The translations under genes and the position numbers were made by a program. Below, piece after piece: positions 16,926-25,300 of a DNA stretch of 38,827 nt. How positions within the stretch are numbered: the first letter of the stretch is position 1; each line of letters opens with the position of its first letter. The stretch is from Bradyrhizobium sp. AUGA SZCCT0283 (GTDB taxonomy: Bacteria > Pseudomonadota > Alphaproteobacteria > Rhizobiales > Xanthobacteraceae): positions 1 through 38,827 of the forward strand of contig NZ_JAFCLU010000048.1 in assembly GCF_018130385.1 (NCBI RefSeq), read 5' to 3'. The notes below the pieces were generated by a model. The model was given only the letters and a program-made list of their open reading frames with translations, ran no database searches and was not told the origin of the DNA.

Positions 16926-17897
16926 ATGAACGCCATGCCAGCCGATTCAAGCCAAACGCGCTCTCCCAGCAAGTACGACCGTCTGATCGCGGCGGCGCAG
17001 GCGGTGCCGCCGGTACCAACGATCGTCGCGCACCCCTGCGATGAAACCTCGTTGCGCGGCGTCGTCGACAGTGCGGCGGCAGGCATCATCCGGCCGGTGT
17101 TGGTCGGACCGGAAAAGAAAATCCGGGAGGCGGCCGCCAAATACCAGCTCGACATTTCCGGCTTCGAGATTGTCGATGCCCAGCACAGCGAGGCCTCGGC
17201 TGCAAAGGGTGTTGAGCTCATCCATGCTGCCAAGGGCGAGATGCTGATGAAGGGCAGCCTGCACACCGATGAGTTGATGCGCAGCGTCACCGCGAAGGTC
17301 GGCGGCCTGCGGACCGACCGGCGGATCAGCCATGTGTTCGTGATGGATGTGCCGGCCTACTCCGAGACGCTGTTTGTAACGGATGCGGCGATCAACATCT
17401 TTCCCGATCTCGATGCCAAGCGGGACATTGTCCAGAACGCGATCGATCTCTATACGCAAGCAGGCTTTGGCACACTGCCGCGGGTGGCGATCCTTTCGGC
17501 GGTCGAAACCGTCACCTCCAAGATCCCGTCCACGATCGAGGCGGCGGCGCTCTGCAAGATGGCCGATCGCGGGCAGATCACCGGAGGTGTGCTCGACGGA
17601 CCGCTCGCCTTCGACAACGCCATCGATGTGGAGGCGGCGCGGATCAAGGGAATCAAATCCGAGGTTGCCGGCAGGGCGCAGATCCTGCTCGTTCCCGATC
17701 TCGAGGCCGGCAATATGCTGGCGAAAAATCTGGCCTACTTCGCCAAGGCAGATGGTGCCGGCATCGTGCTCGGCGCCCGGGTGCCCGTCGTTCTGACGTC
17801 GCGTGCGGACTCCGCGCGCGCGCGGATGGCTTCCTGCGCGGTGGCGGCACTCTATGCGCATGCACGGCGCCAGCATGCTCCAACGATTGCAGCGTGA
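16926..17897 (+). CDS. pta: Phosphate acetyl/butyryltransferase (PTA/PTB family), 323 aa
   Basis: It converts acyl-CoA and phosphate to acyl-phosphate and CoA. The single catalytic domain fills the protein: PTIVAHPCDETSLRGVVDSA, GEMLMKGSLHTDELMRSV, RISHVFVMDVPAYSETLFVT, FGTLPRVAILSAVETVTSKI, GGVLDGPLAFDNAID, and LVPDLEAGNMLAKNLAYF with GADGAGIVLGARVPVVLTSR-like end. Related proteins in this context often carry an N-terminal MaoC-type hydratase domain ('bifunctional enoyl-CoA hydratase/phosphate acetyltransferase'). That domain is absent here, and a separate MaoC gene lies 2 kb away. The ATG follows GGAG seven bases upstream. It overlaps the kinase gene (TGATG). Acetyl or butyryl preference cannot be decided from sequence. 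Confidence 0.9.
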   Translation: MNAMPADSSQTRSPSKYDRLIAAAQAVPPVPTIVAHPCDETSLRGVVDSAAAGIIRPVLVGPEKKIREAAAKYQLDISGFEIVDAQHSEASAAKGVELIHAAKGEMLMKGSLHTDELMRSVTAKVGGLRTDRRISHVFVMDVPAYSETLFVTDAAINIFPDLDAKRDIVQNAIDLYTQAGFGTLPRVAILSAVETVTSKIPSTIEAAALCKMADRGQITGGVLDGPLAFDNAIDVEAARIKGIKSEVAGRAQILLVPDLEAGNMLAKNLAYFAKADGAGIVLGARVPVVLTSRADSARARMASCAVAALYAHARRQHAPTIAA

Positions 17898-19113
17898 TGG
17901 CCATGGATACGATCCTTGTCGTCAATGCAGGCTCGTCAAGCGTCAAGTTCCAGATCTTTTCGGTCGAGGGAGAAGGGAAGCTGCGGCGCCTGATCAAGGG
18001 GCAGATGGACGGTATAGGCAGTCGTCCTCGCCTGCGGGCGAGCGGAGAGGACGGCGAACCGCTGGCCGAGCGCGCCTATCCGATCGAATCGGTCCCGGAC
18101 ATTCCGGCTGCGATGGGTATCGCCGGTGGATGGTTGCGGGACGAACTTCGCATCAGCCCGATGGCCGTCGGCCATCGCGTCGTTCATGGCGGTCCGGACT
18201 ATGACCGGCCGGTGCTGCTCGACCATGGCGTCGCAGCCCGGCTGGAACGGTTCGTAGCGCTGGCCCCGCTTCATCAGCCCCACAACCTGGCCCCGATCCG
18301 CTCGCTTCTGGCCAATTTTCCAGCTCTTCCGCAAGTGGCCTGTTTCGACACCGCATTTCACCGCACACATGACGCGGTCGCCGACTACTATGCAATCCCG
18401 CATCAACTTCATGCCGAAGGCGTGCGCCGTTACGGATTTCACGGGCTCTCATACGAATTTATTGCGAAAACCTTGCCGCAAGTCGCACCCGACCTCGTAA
18501 ATGGGCGGGTGATCGTCGCGCATCTCGGTAGCGGCGCCTCCATGTGCGCGCTGAAGAAGGGACGCAGCGTCGAGAGCACCATGGGGTTCACCGCCCTCGA
18601 CGGGCTTCCCATGGGAACGCGGCCGGGGCAAATCGACCCTGGCGTCGTGCTCTATCTCATCGCGGAAAAAGGAATGTCGGCGTCCAATGCGCAGAGTTTC
18701 CTTTACCGCGACTGCGGATTGAAGGGCCTCTCAGGCATCAGCAACGATATGCGCGAACTGGAGGCCAGCCAGGATCCCAAGGCGAAGCTGGCGATCGACT
18801 ATTTTGTCTATCGGGTCGGCCTTAACGCCGGCATGCTTGCTGCCGCGTTGCAGGGTTTCGACGCTTTCGTCTTCACCGCCGGTATTGGCGAAAATTCGGT
18901 GCTTATCCGGGCGCGGATCGCCGAACAACTGCGGTGGCTCGGCGTGACGCTCGACGAAGCCGAGAATTCCCGCCACGCGCGCCTGATATCACGTTCCGAC
19001 AGCCGTATTCCTGTCTACGTCATCCCTACCGACGAGGAATTGATGATTGCCCAGCATACCTTGTCGCTGCTGGTGAACAGGCCGTCTTCCAACATCAGGC
19101 ATGAGAGGGTGTC

Positions 19114-19117
<4 letters not shown>
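17897..19117 (+). CDS. ackA: Acetate/propionate-family kinase, 406 aa
   Basis: It makes ATP from acyl-phosphate and ADP, completing substrate-level phosphorylation with the preceding transacylase. Motifs: ILVVNAGSSSVKFQIF at the N-terminus, VACFDTAFHRTHD, RRYGFHGLSYEFI, VIVAHLGSGASMCALKKGRS, TMGFTALDGLPMGTRPGQID, DPGVVLYLIAEKG, and FVFTAGIGENSVLIRARIAE near the C-terminus, all standard for the family. The start is an ATG overlapping the previous stop (TGATG) with no separate ribosome-binding site, so translation is coupled; the ATG at 17903 is an alternative. The four-gene order DUF3141-pta-ackA-fabI is tightly packed. Confidence 0.93.
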
Positions 19118-19902
<785 letters not shown>

Positions 19903-19920
19903 CGTGCTTCCGCGTGTCGC

Positions 19921-20385
19921 TCAGCGATAGTGCAGGGCGATCAACTCGGCGACGCAAGCGGGGCGCTTGCCGCCCTCGATCTCGATCACGAGATGATAAT
20001 TCACACGTAGGCCATCTGGCGGCACGTCCTCCGCTTCGGCGACCGTAACGCGGCCGCGCAGCCGTGAGCCGGTCGGAACCGGCGCCAGATACCGTATCCG
20101 GTCTGCCCCGTAGTTCAGGGTATTGCGCAGACCCTTCAGGCCCATCACCGATCGAATGAAGAGCGGTGCGAGCGCGAGAGACAACAGTCCGTGGGCGATG
20201 GTGGTGCCACCCGGCAATTCCTTCTTCGCGCGCTCCTGGTCGACATGGATCCACTGCTCGTCGCAGGTCGCTTCCGCGAACTGGTTGATCCGCTCCTGCG
20301 AGACGTCGATCCAGTCGCTCACGCCGATCTCGGTGCCGATGGCGGATTTGATCTCGTTGAAGTCGCTAAATATCCGCATGTGCAT
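19921..20385 (-). CDS. MaoC-family (R)-specific enoyl hydratase, 154 aa
   Basis: A hot-dog-fold hydratase acting on enoyl-CoA/(R)-3-hydroxyacyl-CoA. The hydratase-2 catalytic pair is present: Asp42 and His47 in FAEATCDEQWIHVD (D-x4-H), followed by LPGGTTIAHGLLSLAL. The second half (LNYGADRIRYLAPVPTGSRL, VNYHLVIEIEGGKRPACVAE) is typical of the fold. Two nearby ATGs (20385 and 20379) are possible starts. It follows atoA after seven bases, in the same operon as atoDA, and converges on fabI from the other side. It may supply the hydratase step missing from the single-domain Pta, or feed (R)-hydroxyacyl units to a PhaC-like enzyme. Confidence 0.9.
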   Translation of the reverse strand: MHMRIFSDFNEIKSAIGTEIGVSDWIDVSQERINQFAEATCDEQWIHVDQERAKKELPGGTTIAHGLLSLALAPLFIRSVMGLKGLRNTLNYGADRIRYLAPVPTGSRLRGRVTVAEAEDVPPDGLRVNYHLVIEIEGGKRPACVAELIALHYR

Positions 20386-20392
20386 TACCTGG

Positions 20393-21043
20393 TCAGATCT
20401 TCATTTCGGGGACGGTGTCGGGAATGACAAGTTCGGCCTCCGTTACGGCCAGGACCTCGGCGATGCTGACACCCGGCGCGGTTTCCAGCAGGCTCGCTTT
20501 GCCGTCGGAGAAAGCGATGACAGCCATATCAGTCACGACCAGGCTCACCGGCCGTGTTGACGTTAGCGGCAGAGTGCATCTGGCGACGATCTTTGATTTA
20601 CCCTTTGCAGCATGCTGCATCGCGACGATAACCCGCTTGGCCCCGGTGACGAGATCCATCGCTCCGCCCATTCCCGGCACCATCTTGCCGGGGATCATCC
20701 AGTTGGCGAGATGTCCGTGCGCGTCGACCTGCAGGCCGCCAAGGACCGTCACATCGACATGGCCACCGCGGATCAATCCAAAGGACATTGCGCTGTCGAA
20801 AGTGCTGGCGCCCGGCAGGGCGCTGATCGGGCGTCCGCCCGCGTCCGTCAGAAGCGGATGAGCCATACCTTGCTCCGGTATAGGTCCGGTACCGATCAAT
20901 CCGTTCTCGGACTGAAAAAATACCTTGAGGTCAGCCGGGACATAGTTGGCGACCAGCGTCGGAATGCCGATCCCCAGATTCACAAGGTCGCCGGCATGCA
21001 GTTCTTTTGCGACACGCCGGGCGATGACTGTCTGTCCATCCAT
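20393..21043 (-). CDS. atoA: 3-oxoacid (acetoacetate) CoA-transferase subunit B
   Basis: The beta subunit of a class I CoA-transferase, which moves CoA between acetyl-CoA/succinyl-CoA and acetoacetate or short fatty acids. The catalytic glutamate is E46 in FFQSENGLIG. Other hallmarks: VNLGIGIPTLVANYVP, STFDSAMSFGLIRGGHVDVT, VLGGLQVDAHGHLANWMIPG and KMVPGMGGAMDLVTGAKRV, very close to E. coli AtoA. It starts three bases after atoD and ends seven bases before the MaoC gene, so the three are surely co-transcribed. Direction of flux is not evident from sequence; acetoacetate activation or CoA recycling from acyl products are both possible. Confidence 0.93.
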   Translation of the reverse strand: MDGQTVIARRVAKELHAGDLVNLGIGIPTLVANYVPADLKVFFQSENGLIGTGPIPEQGMAHPLLTDAGGRPISALPGASTFDSAMSFGLIRGGHVDVTVLGGLQVDAHGHLANWMIPGKMVPGMGGAMDLVTGAKRVIVAMQHAAKGKSKIVARCTLPLTSTRPVSLVVTDMAVIAFSDGKASLLETAPGVSIAEVLAVTEAELVIPDTVPEMKI

Positions 21044-21046
21044 GGT

Positions 21047-21694
21047 TCACCCGTTCGTAATGAGGTAGTCAACGAGCGGCGCCGGCGTTACGACATGGTC
21101 GGGTGCGATGACGCCGACCGGCACGATGTGCTCCGCCGTCACGATTACCGTGTCGGCCGCCATCGCCATGATGGGATTGAAGTTGCGCGCGGTCAGCGCG
21201 TAGGAGAGGTTGCCGAGATAATCTGCCAGAAATGCGTGAACCAGAGCGAATTGCGCCCGTATGGCGGTCTCGAGCAGAAACGTCGTCCCGTCTACCTCGA
21301 TTTGGCGCTTGCCTTCCGCCACCAAAGTGCCAACGCCGGTCGGCGTGAGCACCCCTCCGAGACCGCATCCGCCCGCACGAATGCGCTCGGCGAAGGTCCC
21401 CTGCGGAACGAGATCGACAGCAAGCTGGTTGGCCAGCATCTGCTGCTGCGCTTTCGGATTGAGGCCAATGTGGGTCGCTGTGAGACGCGAAACGAGAGCC
21501 GCGTCAAACAGCTTGCCGATCCCTTTGCCGGGTGTCGCAGCGTCGTTGCTGACTATCGAGAGGTCGGTCTTGTGCTGCCGAACCACTTCGTCGAGCAGGC
21601 GCTCCGGTGTCCCGACACCCATGAAACCGCCGACCATAATTCTCGCTCCGGCCGGGATCATCGCAACGGCTTCTTCGACGGAAACGGCCATCAT
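21047..21694 (-). CDS. atoD: 3-oxoacid (acetoacetate) CoA-transferase subunit A
   Basis: The alpha subunit, partner of the following atoA. It begins MMAVSVEEAVAMIPAGARIM with GGAG eight bases upstream; the second Met is an equal candidate. Hallmarks: MVGGFMGVGTPERLLDEVV (CoA-binding glycine segment), THIGLNPKAQQQMLANQL, DLVPQGTFAERIRAGGCGLG, GVLTPTGVGTLVAEGKRQIE and LTARNFNPIMAMAADTVIV, as in AtoD. It is the first gene of the atoD-atoA-maoC unit, with FixK box 4 centred 86 bases upstream of its start. Confidence 0.93.
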   Translation of the reverse strand: MMAVSVEEAVAMIPAGARIMVGGFMGVGTPERLLDEVVRQHKTDLSIVSNDAATPGKGIGKLFDAALVSRLTATHIGLNPKAQQQMLANQLAVDLVPQGTFAERIRAGGCGLGGVLTPTGVGTLVAEGKRQIEVDGTTFLLETAIRAQFALVHAFLADYLGNLSYALTARNFNPIMAMAADTVIVTAEHIVPVGVIAPDHVVTPAPLVDYLITNG

Positions 21695-21772
21695 GATGGA
21701 AACTCCGCTCAGCAAACGATCAGTGAAAGGGCGGAAGCGATGTGGATGTTGGCGAGGGCCATCGGCATTCCT

Positions 21773-21786
21773 TTGATCTGCATCAA
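21773..21786 (-). promoter_or_regulatory. FNR/FixK box 4 (TTGATCTGCATCAA)
   Basis: Perfect half-sites in the divergent region between atoD (minus) and the K+ channel gene (plus). The distance to atoD (86 bases from box centre) suits a class II promoter; the channel start is 133 bases away on the other side. Confidence 0.85.
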
Positions 21787-21912
21787 GGCTTTCCCGCTAT
21801 TCCTCGCGGGACGTGGTAATGTCAATGAATCTCGAACTGCTCGCGCTTGACATCGGGTATTTCGGTGCCTGGTTCGGCGGGATTCCAAAGTAACACTCAT
21901 CCAGAGAACGCC

Positions 21913-22398
21913 ATGGTGCTTCAATTTCTGGTCGGCGGACTCGTCGGCGTGATCAACATCATGATCCATGCGCTGGTGACCGTCGCCGCGGTCGGCATTG
22001 CTCGCTCCGCAGGGTTGCGGCACACCGAGCGGCCGCGATTTCACTTGATGGCCGTTATGGTCGGCACCGCGGCAGCGCTGATGGTGGCGCACACGCTGGA
22101 GGTTTTCGTTTGGGTACTGGCCTATGCGATCGTCGGCGCGGCGCCTGCCGGCAGCGATCTGCTCTATTTCGCCTTCGTCAATTACACCACGCTCGGTTAC
22201 GGAGATATTACGCCAGTGCAGGCCTGGCGGCTGACTGGGCCGATGACCGCGATGAACGGCATCCTGATGTTCGGTTGGTCGACTGCGGTTCTATTTGAGG
22301 TGCTTCGCAAGACGCTGGAGCATCTCGCGTCGATCGGCGCTTCCTGGTTCAGTTCTGCAGATCGAGGTCAGCGAGTTGCCGCCGGTCCAGAAGGATGA
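21913..22398 (+). CDS. Two-pore-helix type potassium channel protein, 161 aa
   Basis: A small inner-membrane channel of the Ion_trans_2 type. The selectivity filter is T-T-L-G-Y-G-D (residues 92-98, in FVNYTTLGYGDITPVQAWR), preceded by hydrophobic segments at about 5-30 and 45-75 and followed by one at about 110-130 (MNGILMFGWSTAVLFEV). There is no RCK or cyclic-nucleotide domain. The ATG at 21913 is chosen because the hydrophobic N-terminus starts there; its ribosome-binding site is weak. The 3' end overlaps the end of the FixK-like gene on the other strand by 50 bases. It may share FixK box 4 with atoD. Likely role: K+ flux and membrane potential adjustment. Confidence 0.85.
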   Translation: MVLQFLVGGLVGVINIMIHALVTVAAVGIARSAGLRHTERPRFHLMAVMVGTAAALMVAHTLEVFVWVLAYAIVGAAPAGSDLLYFAFVNYTTLGYGDITPVQAWRLTGPMTAMNGILMFGWSTAVLFEVLRKTLEHLASIGASWFSSADRGQRVAAGPEG

Positions 22399-23032
22399 TC
22401 TGGCGCTGATTGCTGCCGATGAATCCGATGATGTCGAGTTCATGCAGCCGCGACAGCGCGCGAGACACGGTTTCTAGTGTCAGGCCCAGATAGTCGGCGA
22501 TGTCGCGCCGTGACATCGGCAGTGGCATGACGCCGGCCGCCGTAAGCCGTCGGTCCATCTCGATCAGGAAGGCGGCGACCCGCTCCAGCGAAGTCTTGCG
22601 GCCAAGCAGGAGCATGTGGTTTTCCGCGTGCTGTAGGTTGTCCGTGGTCATGCTGAGCAGGTTACGCGAGACAAGGGCGTCGCTCTCAGCCACCATCTCG
22701 AGGCTGCGACGCTTGATCAGGCGAACCGTGGTGGTCACGATCGCCTCCGCCGTAAACCGATGCTCGCTTCCGTTTTCCAGCCCGAAGATGTCGCCGGCAA
22801 GATGAAACGCTCCAATCTGGCGCCGGCCGTCCGAAAGCAGCTTGTAGCTTCGTACCGCTCCTTTCTTCACCTGATAGACATAGTCCGCCGGCTCCTTTTC
22901 GCCGTAGATTTCGGTGCCTTTCTTGTAGGTAAATTCGTTTAAACTTACCTTCGGATTTGACTCACTTGCTATTCCGAGTTCGCCCAGAGAAGTGGGGCGG
23001 GGGGCCGGATCAGTCGTGATGCGGACGAACAT
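22349..23032 (-). CDS. FixK-like Crp/Fnr transcriptional regulator without cysteines, 227 aa
   Basis: The cyclic-nucleotide-binding-like beta-roll spans about residues 30-115 (FTYKKGTEIYGEKEPADYVY, RRQIGAFHLAGDIFGLE), followed by a dimerisation helix (115-150, ESDALVSRNLLSMTTDNLQH) and a winged helix (172-205). The recognition helix carries E187-T-V-S190-R191, the E-x-x-S-R set used to read TTGAT half-sites. The protein has no cysteine, so it cannot hold the Fnr [4Fe-4S] cluster; the redox-active cysteine known in FixK2 DNA-binding domains is also absent (the helix starts MSRRDIADYLGL). Start ATG 23032 has AGGAG six bases upstream. It is the obvious candidate to bind the nine boxes in this window. 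A genome-wide FixK2 elsewhere remains an alternative. Confidence 0.92.
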   Translation of the reverse strand: MFVRITTDPAPRPTSLGELGIASESNPKVSLNEFTYKKGTEIYGEKEPADYVYQVKKGAVRSYKLLSDGRRQIGAFHLAGDIFGLENGSEHRFTAEAIVTTTVRLIKRRSLEMVAESDALVSRNLLSMTTDNLQHAENHMLLLGRKTSLERVAAFLIEMDRRLTAAGVMPLPMSRRDIADYLGLTLETVSRALSRLHELDIIGFIGSNQRQIILLDRRQLADLDLQN

Positions 23033-23394
23033 GGCCAACTCCTGAACGCTACATGGTTGTTGCCGGTGGTCTTGCCGCTAGGAAATATTTCTTAGGAAGG
23101 AATGCGTGCTCTCTCTGTAGTTGATTTTCTACGACGGCATTATTTTTGACTATTGTCTAAAGGGTCATTGTACCAAGGGACAGGTCTGTAATACCCTTCA
23201 GGAAAGGCAAGGATGGCTGTCCTAGCCCCCAAATTTGGATGACCGAGTCTCGGGCAGGCAGTGTTTGGTGAGTTCGATCAATCGTCGCCTTGGCGATGCA
23301 CAGCTTGGATGGAGGCGATGCGATGTTGGCAGGTTGCCTTACTTGATCTGGCAAGGAGAAATCAGCGGTTCTGACTGACGGCTAGGAGGGGAAA
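23033..23394. other. Divergent promoter region of FixK-like and FixJ-like genes
   Basis: The 362 bases between the two regulator genes hold no gene that I can see. A TTGAC-TATT-GTCTA sequence at 23146-23159 has one mismatch to an FNR/FixK box and could be an autoregulatory site, lying about 120 bases from the FixK-like start. A FixJ-binding site is expected by analogy with other rhizobia, but I cannot identify one. Confidence 0.45.
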
Positions 23395-24027
23395 ATGCCT
23401 GGCCTTGTGTATGTGGTTGATGACGATACTTCCTTTCGGACAGCGATTCAGCGCCGGCTGAAAGTTGCAGGTTATGAAGTCGAAACCTATTCGTCGGCCG
23501 AACTATTGCTGGATCGTGTGCCGGCCGCTGAAAGGCCGGGATGCATCCTGCTGGACGTGCAAATGCCCGGGCTGAGCGGGCTGGAATTACAAAGCCGCCT
23601 TATCGAGCTTGGATCGAACCTGCCGATCGTCTTCGTTACGGGGCACGCCGATACCCCGACGACGGTGCGAGCCATCAAGGCGGGCGCCGAGGATTTCTTG
23701 ACCAAGCCGGCATCATCAGAACAATTAATCGGCGCCATCGAGCGGGCCCTTGCGCGCTACGAGTCAGCGCGCAGCCAACGAAGCAAGCTCGATTCGATTC
23801 TCTCTCATTTGGCGCGACTGACGCCGCGTGAGCGTCAGGTCTTCGATTTGGTTGTGCGAGGCAAGATCAACAAGCAAATTGCCACGGAATTGGGAACGAC
23901 CGAGCGCACCGTGAAAGCACATCGCCATGAGGTGATGGAGAAGATGCAGGCGCACTCGCTCGCGGAACTGGTTTCGAATGCAGAACGGCTCGGTCTTATC
24001 GATCCTAGCAGTAATTCGGGAAGCTAA
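23395..24027 (+). CDS. FixJ-like response regulator (receiver + LuxR-type HTH), 210 aa
   Basis: The N-terminal receiver has the acidic pair DDD (9-11), phospho-acceptor Asp54 in ILLDVQMPGLSG, Thr82 and Lys104 in FLTKPASSEQ. The C-terminal LuxR-type domain (142-200) reads LTPRERQVFDLVVRGKINKQ, then IATELGTTERTVKAHRHEVM. Architecture and length match FixJ/NodW-type regulators. The ATG follows AGGAGGGG, a strong site. It is divergent from the FixK-like gene, recalling the FixJ-to-FixK cascade; direct control of that gene is a reasonable inference. No kinase is adjacent; the nearest is the hybrid kinase at 32112. Confidence 0.93.
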   Translation: MPGLVYVVDDDTSFRTAIQRRLKVAGYEVETYSSAELLLDRVPAAERPGCILLDVQMPGLSGLELQSRLIELGSNLPIVFVTGHADTPTTVRAIKAGAEDFLTKPASSEQLIGAIERALARYESARSQRSKLDSILSHLARLTPRERQVFDLVVRGKINKQIATELGTTERTVKAHRHEVMEKMQAHSLAELVSNAERLGLIDPSSNSGS

Positions 24028-24229
24028 TCGGCATTTTGTCTGCCGAGGCAGGGTTCCCGTGGTGAGATCCTGTACAAGAGGACAATATGAAAACTCGCTG
24101 ACAGGGTGTCTAAGGCAATGCGGATAAAGCGTCGGCTTGTTGACTAATGCGGGTCTCCAGACCGTTGAAATTTGCCGCAGTGCAATGGCGCAGTAGCCAA
24201 CGCTTTTGAGAACCCGAAGGCCGCTCATC

Positions 24230-24604
24230 TTGCGCACACCCAAATCGATCCTTGTCGTGGACGACGATTCTTCGATGCGCAAGTGTATGAAGCGGCTCTT
24301 GAATGAGCATGGCTTCAATGTAGCATTATTCGATTCGGGTGTCGCGCTGCTCCGTCGTGCGGATTTCGGTAGCGCCTTTTGCGTTATCATTGACATCAAT
24401 TTGCATGACCAATCTGGCATAGATTTGCGGCGTCAGCTCGCTGATAGAGGCGTTCGATTGCCGGTAATTTTTATCACTGGCAACGACAGCGACTCGAACC
24501 GCTCAGCCGCAGTCGAGGCGGGATGTATCGGCTACCTATCGAAGCCATTCGCGGCCCGATCGCTTATCGAGGCGGTCGAGGCAGCTCTTGCGGAAGTATT
24601 CTAG
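24230..24604 (+). CDS. Receiver-only response regulator, 124 aa
   Basis: A stand-alone CheY-like receiver: DDDSSMRK at 11-18, phospho-acceptor Asp55 in CVIIDINLHDQSG, Thr83 in FITGNDSD and Lys105 in YLSKPFAARSLIEAVEAAL. There is no output domain, and the stop follows directly after the last receiver helix. The start is uncertain: TTG at 24230 (then RTPKSILVVDDD) with GAAGG about nine bases upstream; a TTG at 24206 would add eight residues. It may act as a phosphate sink or connector for the FixJ-like pathway. The receiver shares the FixJ style of its neighbour and could be a copy that lost its HTH. Confidence 0.85.
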   Translation: MRTPKSILVVDDDSSMRKCMKRLLNEHGFNVALFDSGVALLRRADFGSAFCVIIDINLHDQSGIDLRRQLADRGVRLPVIFITGNDSDSNRSAAVEAGCIGYLSKPFAARSLIEAVEAALAEVF

Positions 24605-24618
24605 CGCGATCAGTCTTC

Positions 24619-25143
24619 TTATTCGTCCATGTCCTGCTCGAACGTCTGCGCCGGCGCGCCCTTGTTGACGGAGGCGAACTGTGTGAGCGGAAGCGACGTC
24701 GGTTTGAATCGACGAATTCCAGTCGAAGCGCTTGTCCCGAACCCATTTCCCGGATTATCTTGGGAGCCGCCACGGTGGCGCGATGCAGGTGTTGGTGAGA
24801 CACCAGGTATAAGGCACGAGATGGGGCTGCTCTTGGTCAATTGTGAGTTTGATAGGCTTTTTGCAGGTACATGCTGACGAGGGAGAATATCTGCAGCCGT
24901 GCGCTGCCGTCGCCCTCCCGCTCGATGATATCCAGACGGACCGCCATTTGACCGGTTGAAAGCTTGCCGGTGATCGAGGTGCGGCAAAGCATCTGAGCAC
25001 CGCCGGGCTTGAAGCAGAGTTTTCGCCAGTCTCCATAAGTGACGTCACGGCGACGCCGGGCACAGGCGTTTGATGCCGACGGCTACCGTCAACGGCAGAA
25101 GGATTTCCGGAGTGGCGGAGATGGCCCACCTGACTGTGTCCAT
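24619..25143 (-). pseudogene. IalB (invasion-associated locus B) family protein, broken by about four frameshifts
   Basis: Read on the minus strand, consecutive pieces in changing frames reconstruct one IalB-type secreted protein. A leader-like start at 25143 (MDTVRWAISATPEILLPLTV) is followed by VTYGDWRKLCFKPGGAQMLC and CRTSITGKLSTGQMAVRLDI in a second frame, PIKLTIDQEQPHLVPYTWCL then TNTCIA in a third, ATVAAPKIIREMGSGQALRL then EFVDSN in a fourth segment, and TSLPLTQFASVNKGAPAQTF then EQDMDE with the stop at 24619-24621. The order, Cys spacing (C-L-T-N-x-C) and ending fit the family. One shift lies in an A-run near 24858. FixK box 5 lies upstream, so the intact ancestor was probably oxygen-regulated. 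Confidence 0.8.
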
Positions 25144-25208
25144 GGTCACATCCGCCGGTGCACCGTTCGATAATGTATAAATTTGATTCCCGGGAACTCG
25201 TCGAAAGC

Positions 25209-25222
25209 TTGATCCAGATCAA
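25209..25222 (+). promoter_or_regulatory. FNR/FixK box 5 (TTGATCCAGATCAA)
   Basis: Perfect half-sites between the leftward ialB-like pseudogene (start 72 bases from box centre) and the rightward SulP gene (85 bases). The geometry suits both directions. Confidence 0.85.
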
Positions 25223-25300
25223 TCCGCGTCGGGCTCGATCCGTGGTGGCACTGCCAATCGTCCTGCTTCGCTGCGAGATTCGACCCGATGAGGAACTCCT

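Noticed and set aside
20612..21850. 412-codon plus-strand open frame over atoA/atoD
   Set aside because: Antisense shadow of two clearly recognisable CoA-transferase genes.
23146..23159. TTGAC-TATT-GTCTA as a FixK autoregulatory box
   Set aside because: One mismatch; possible but too weak to list as a site.
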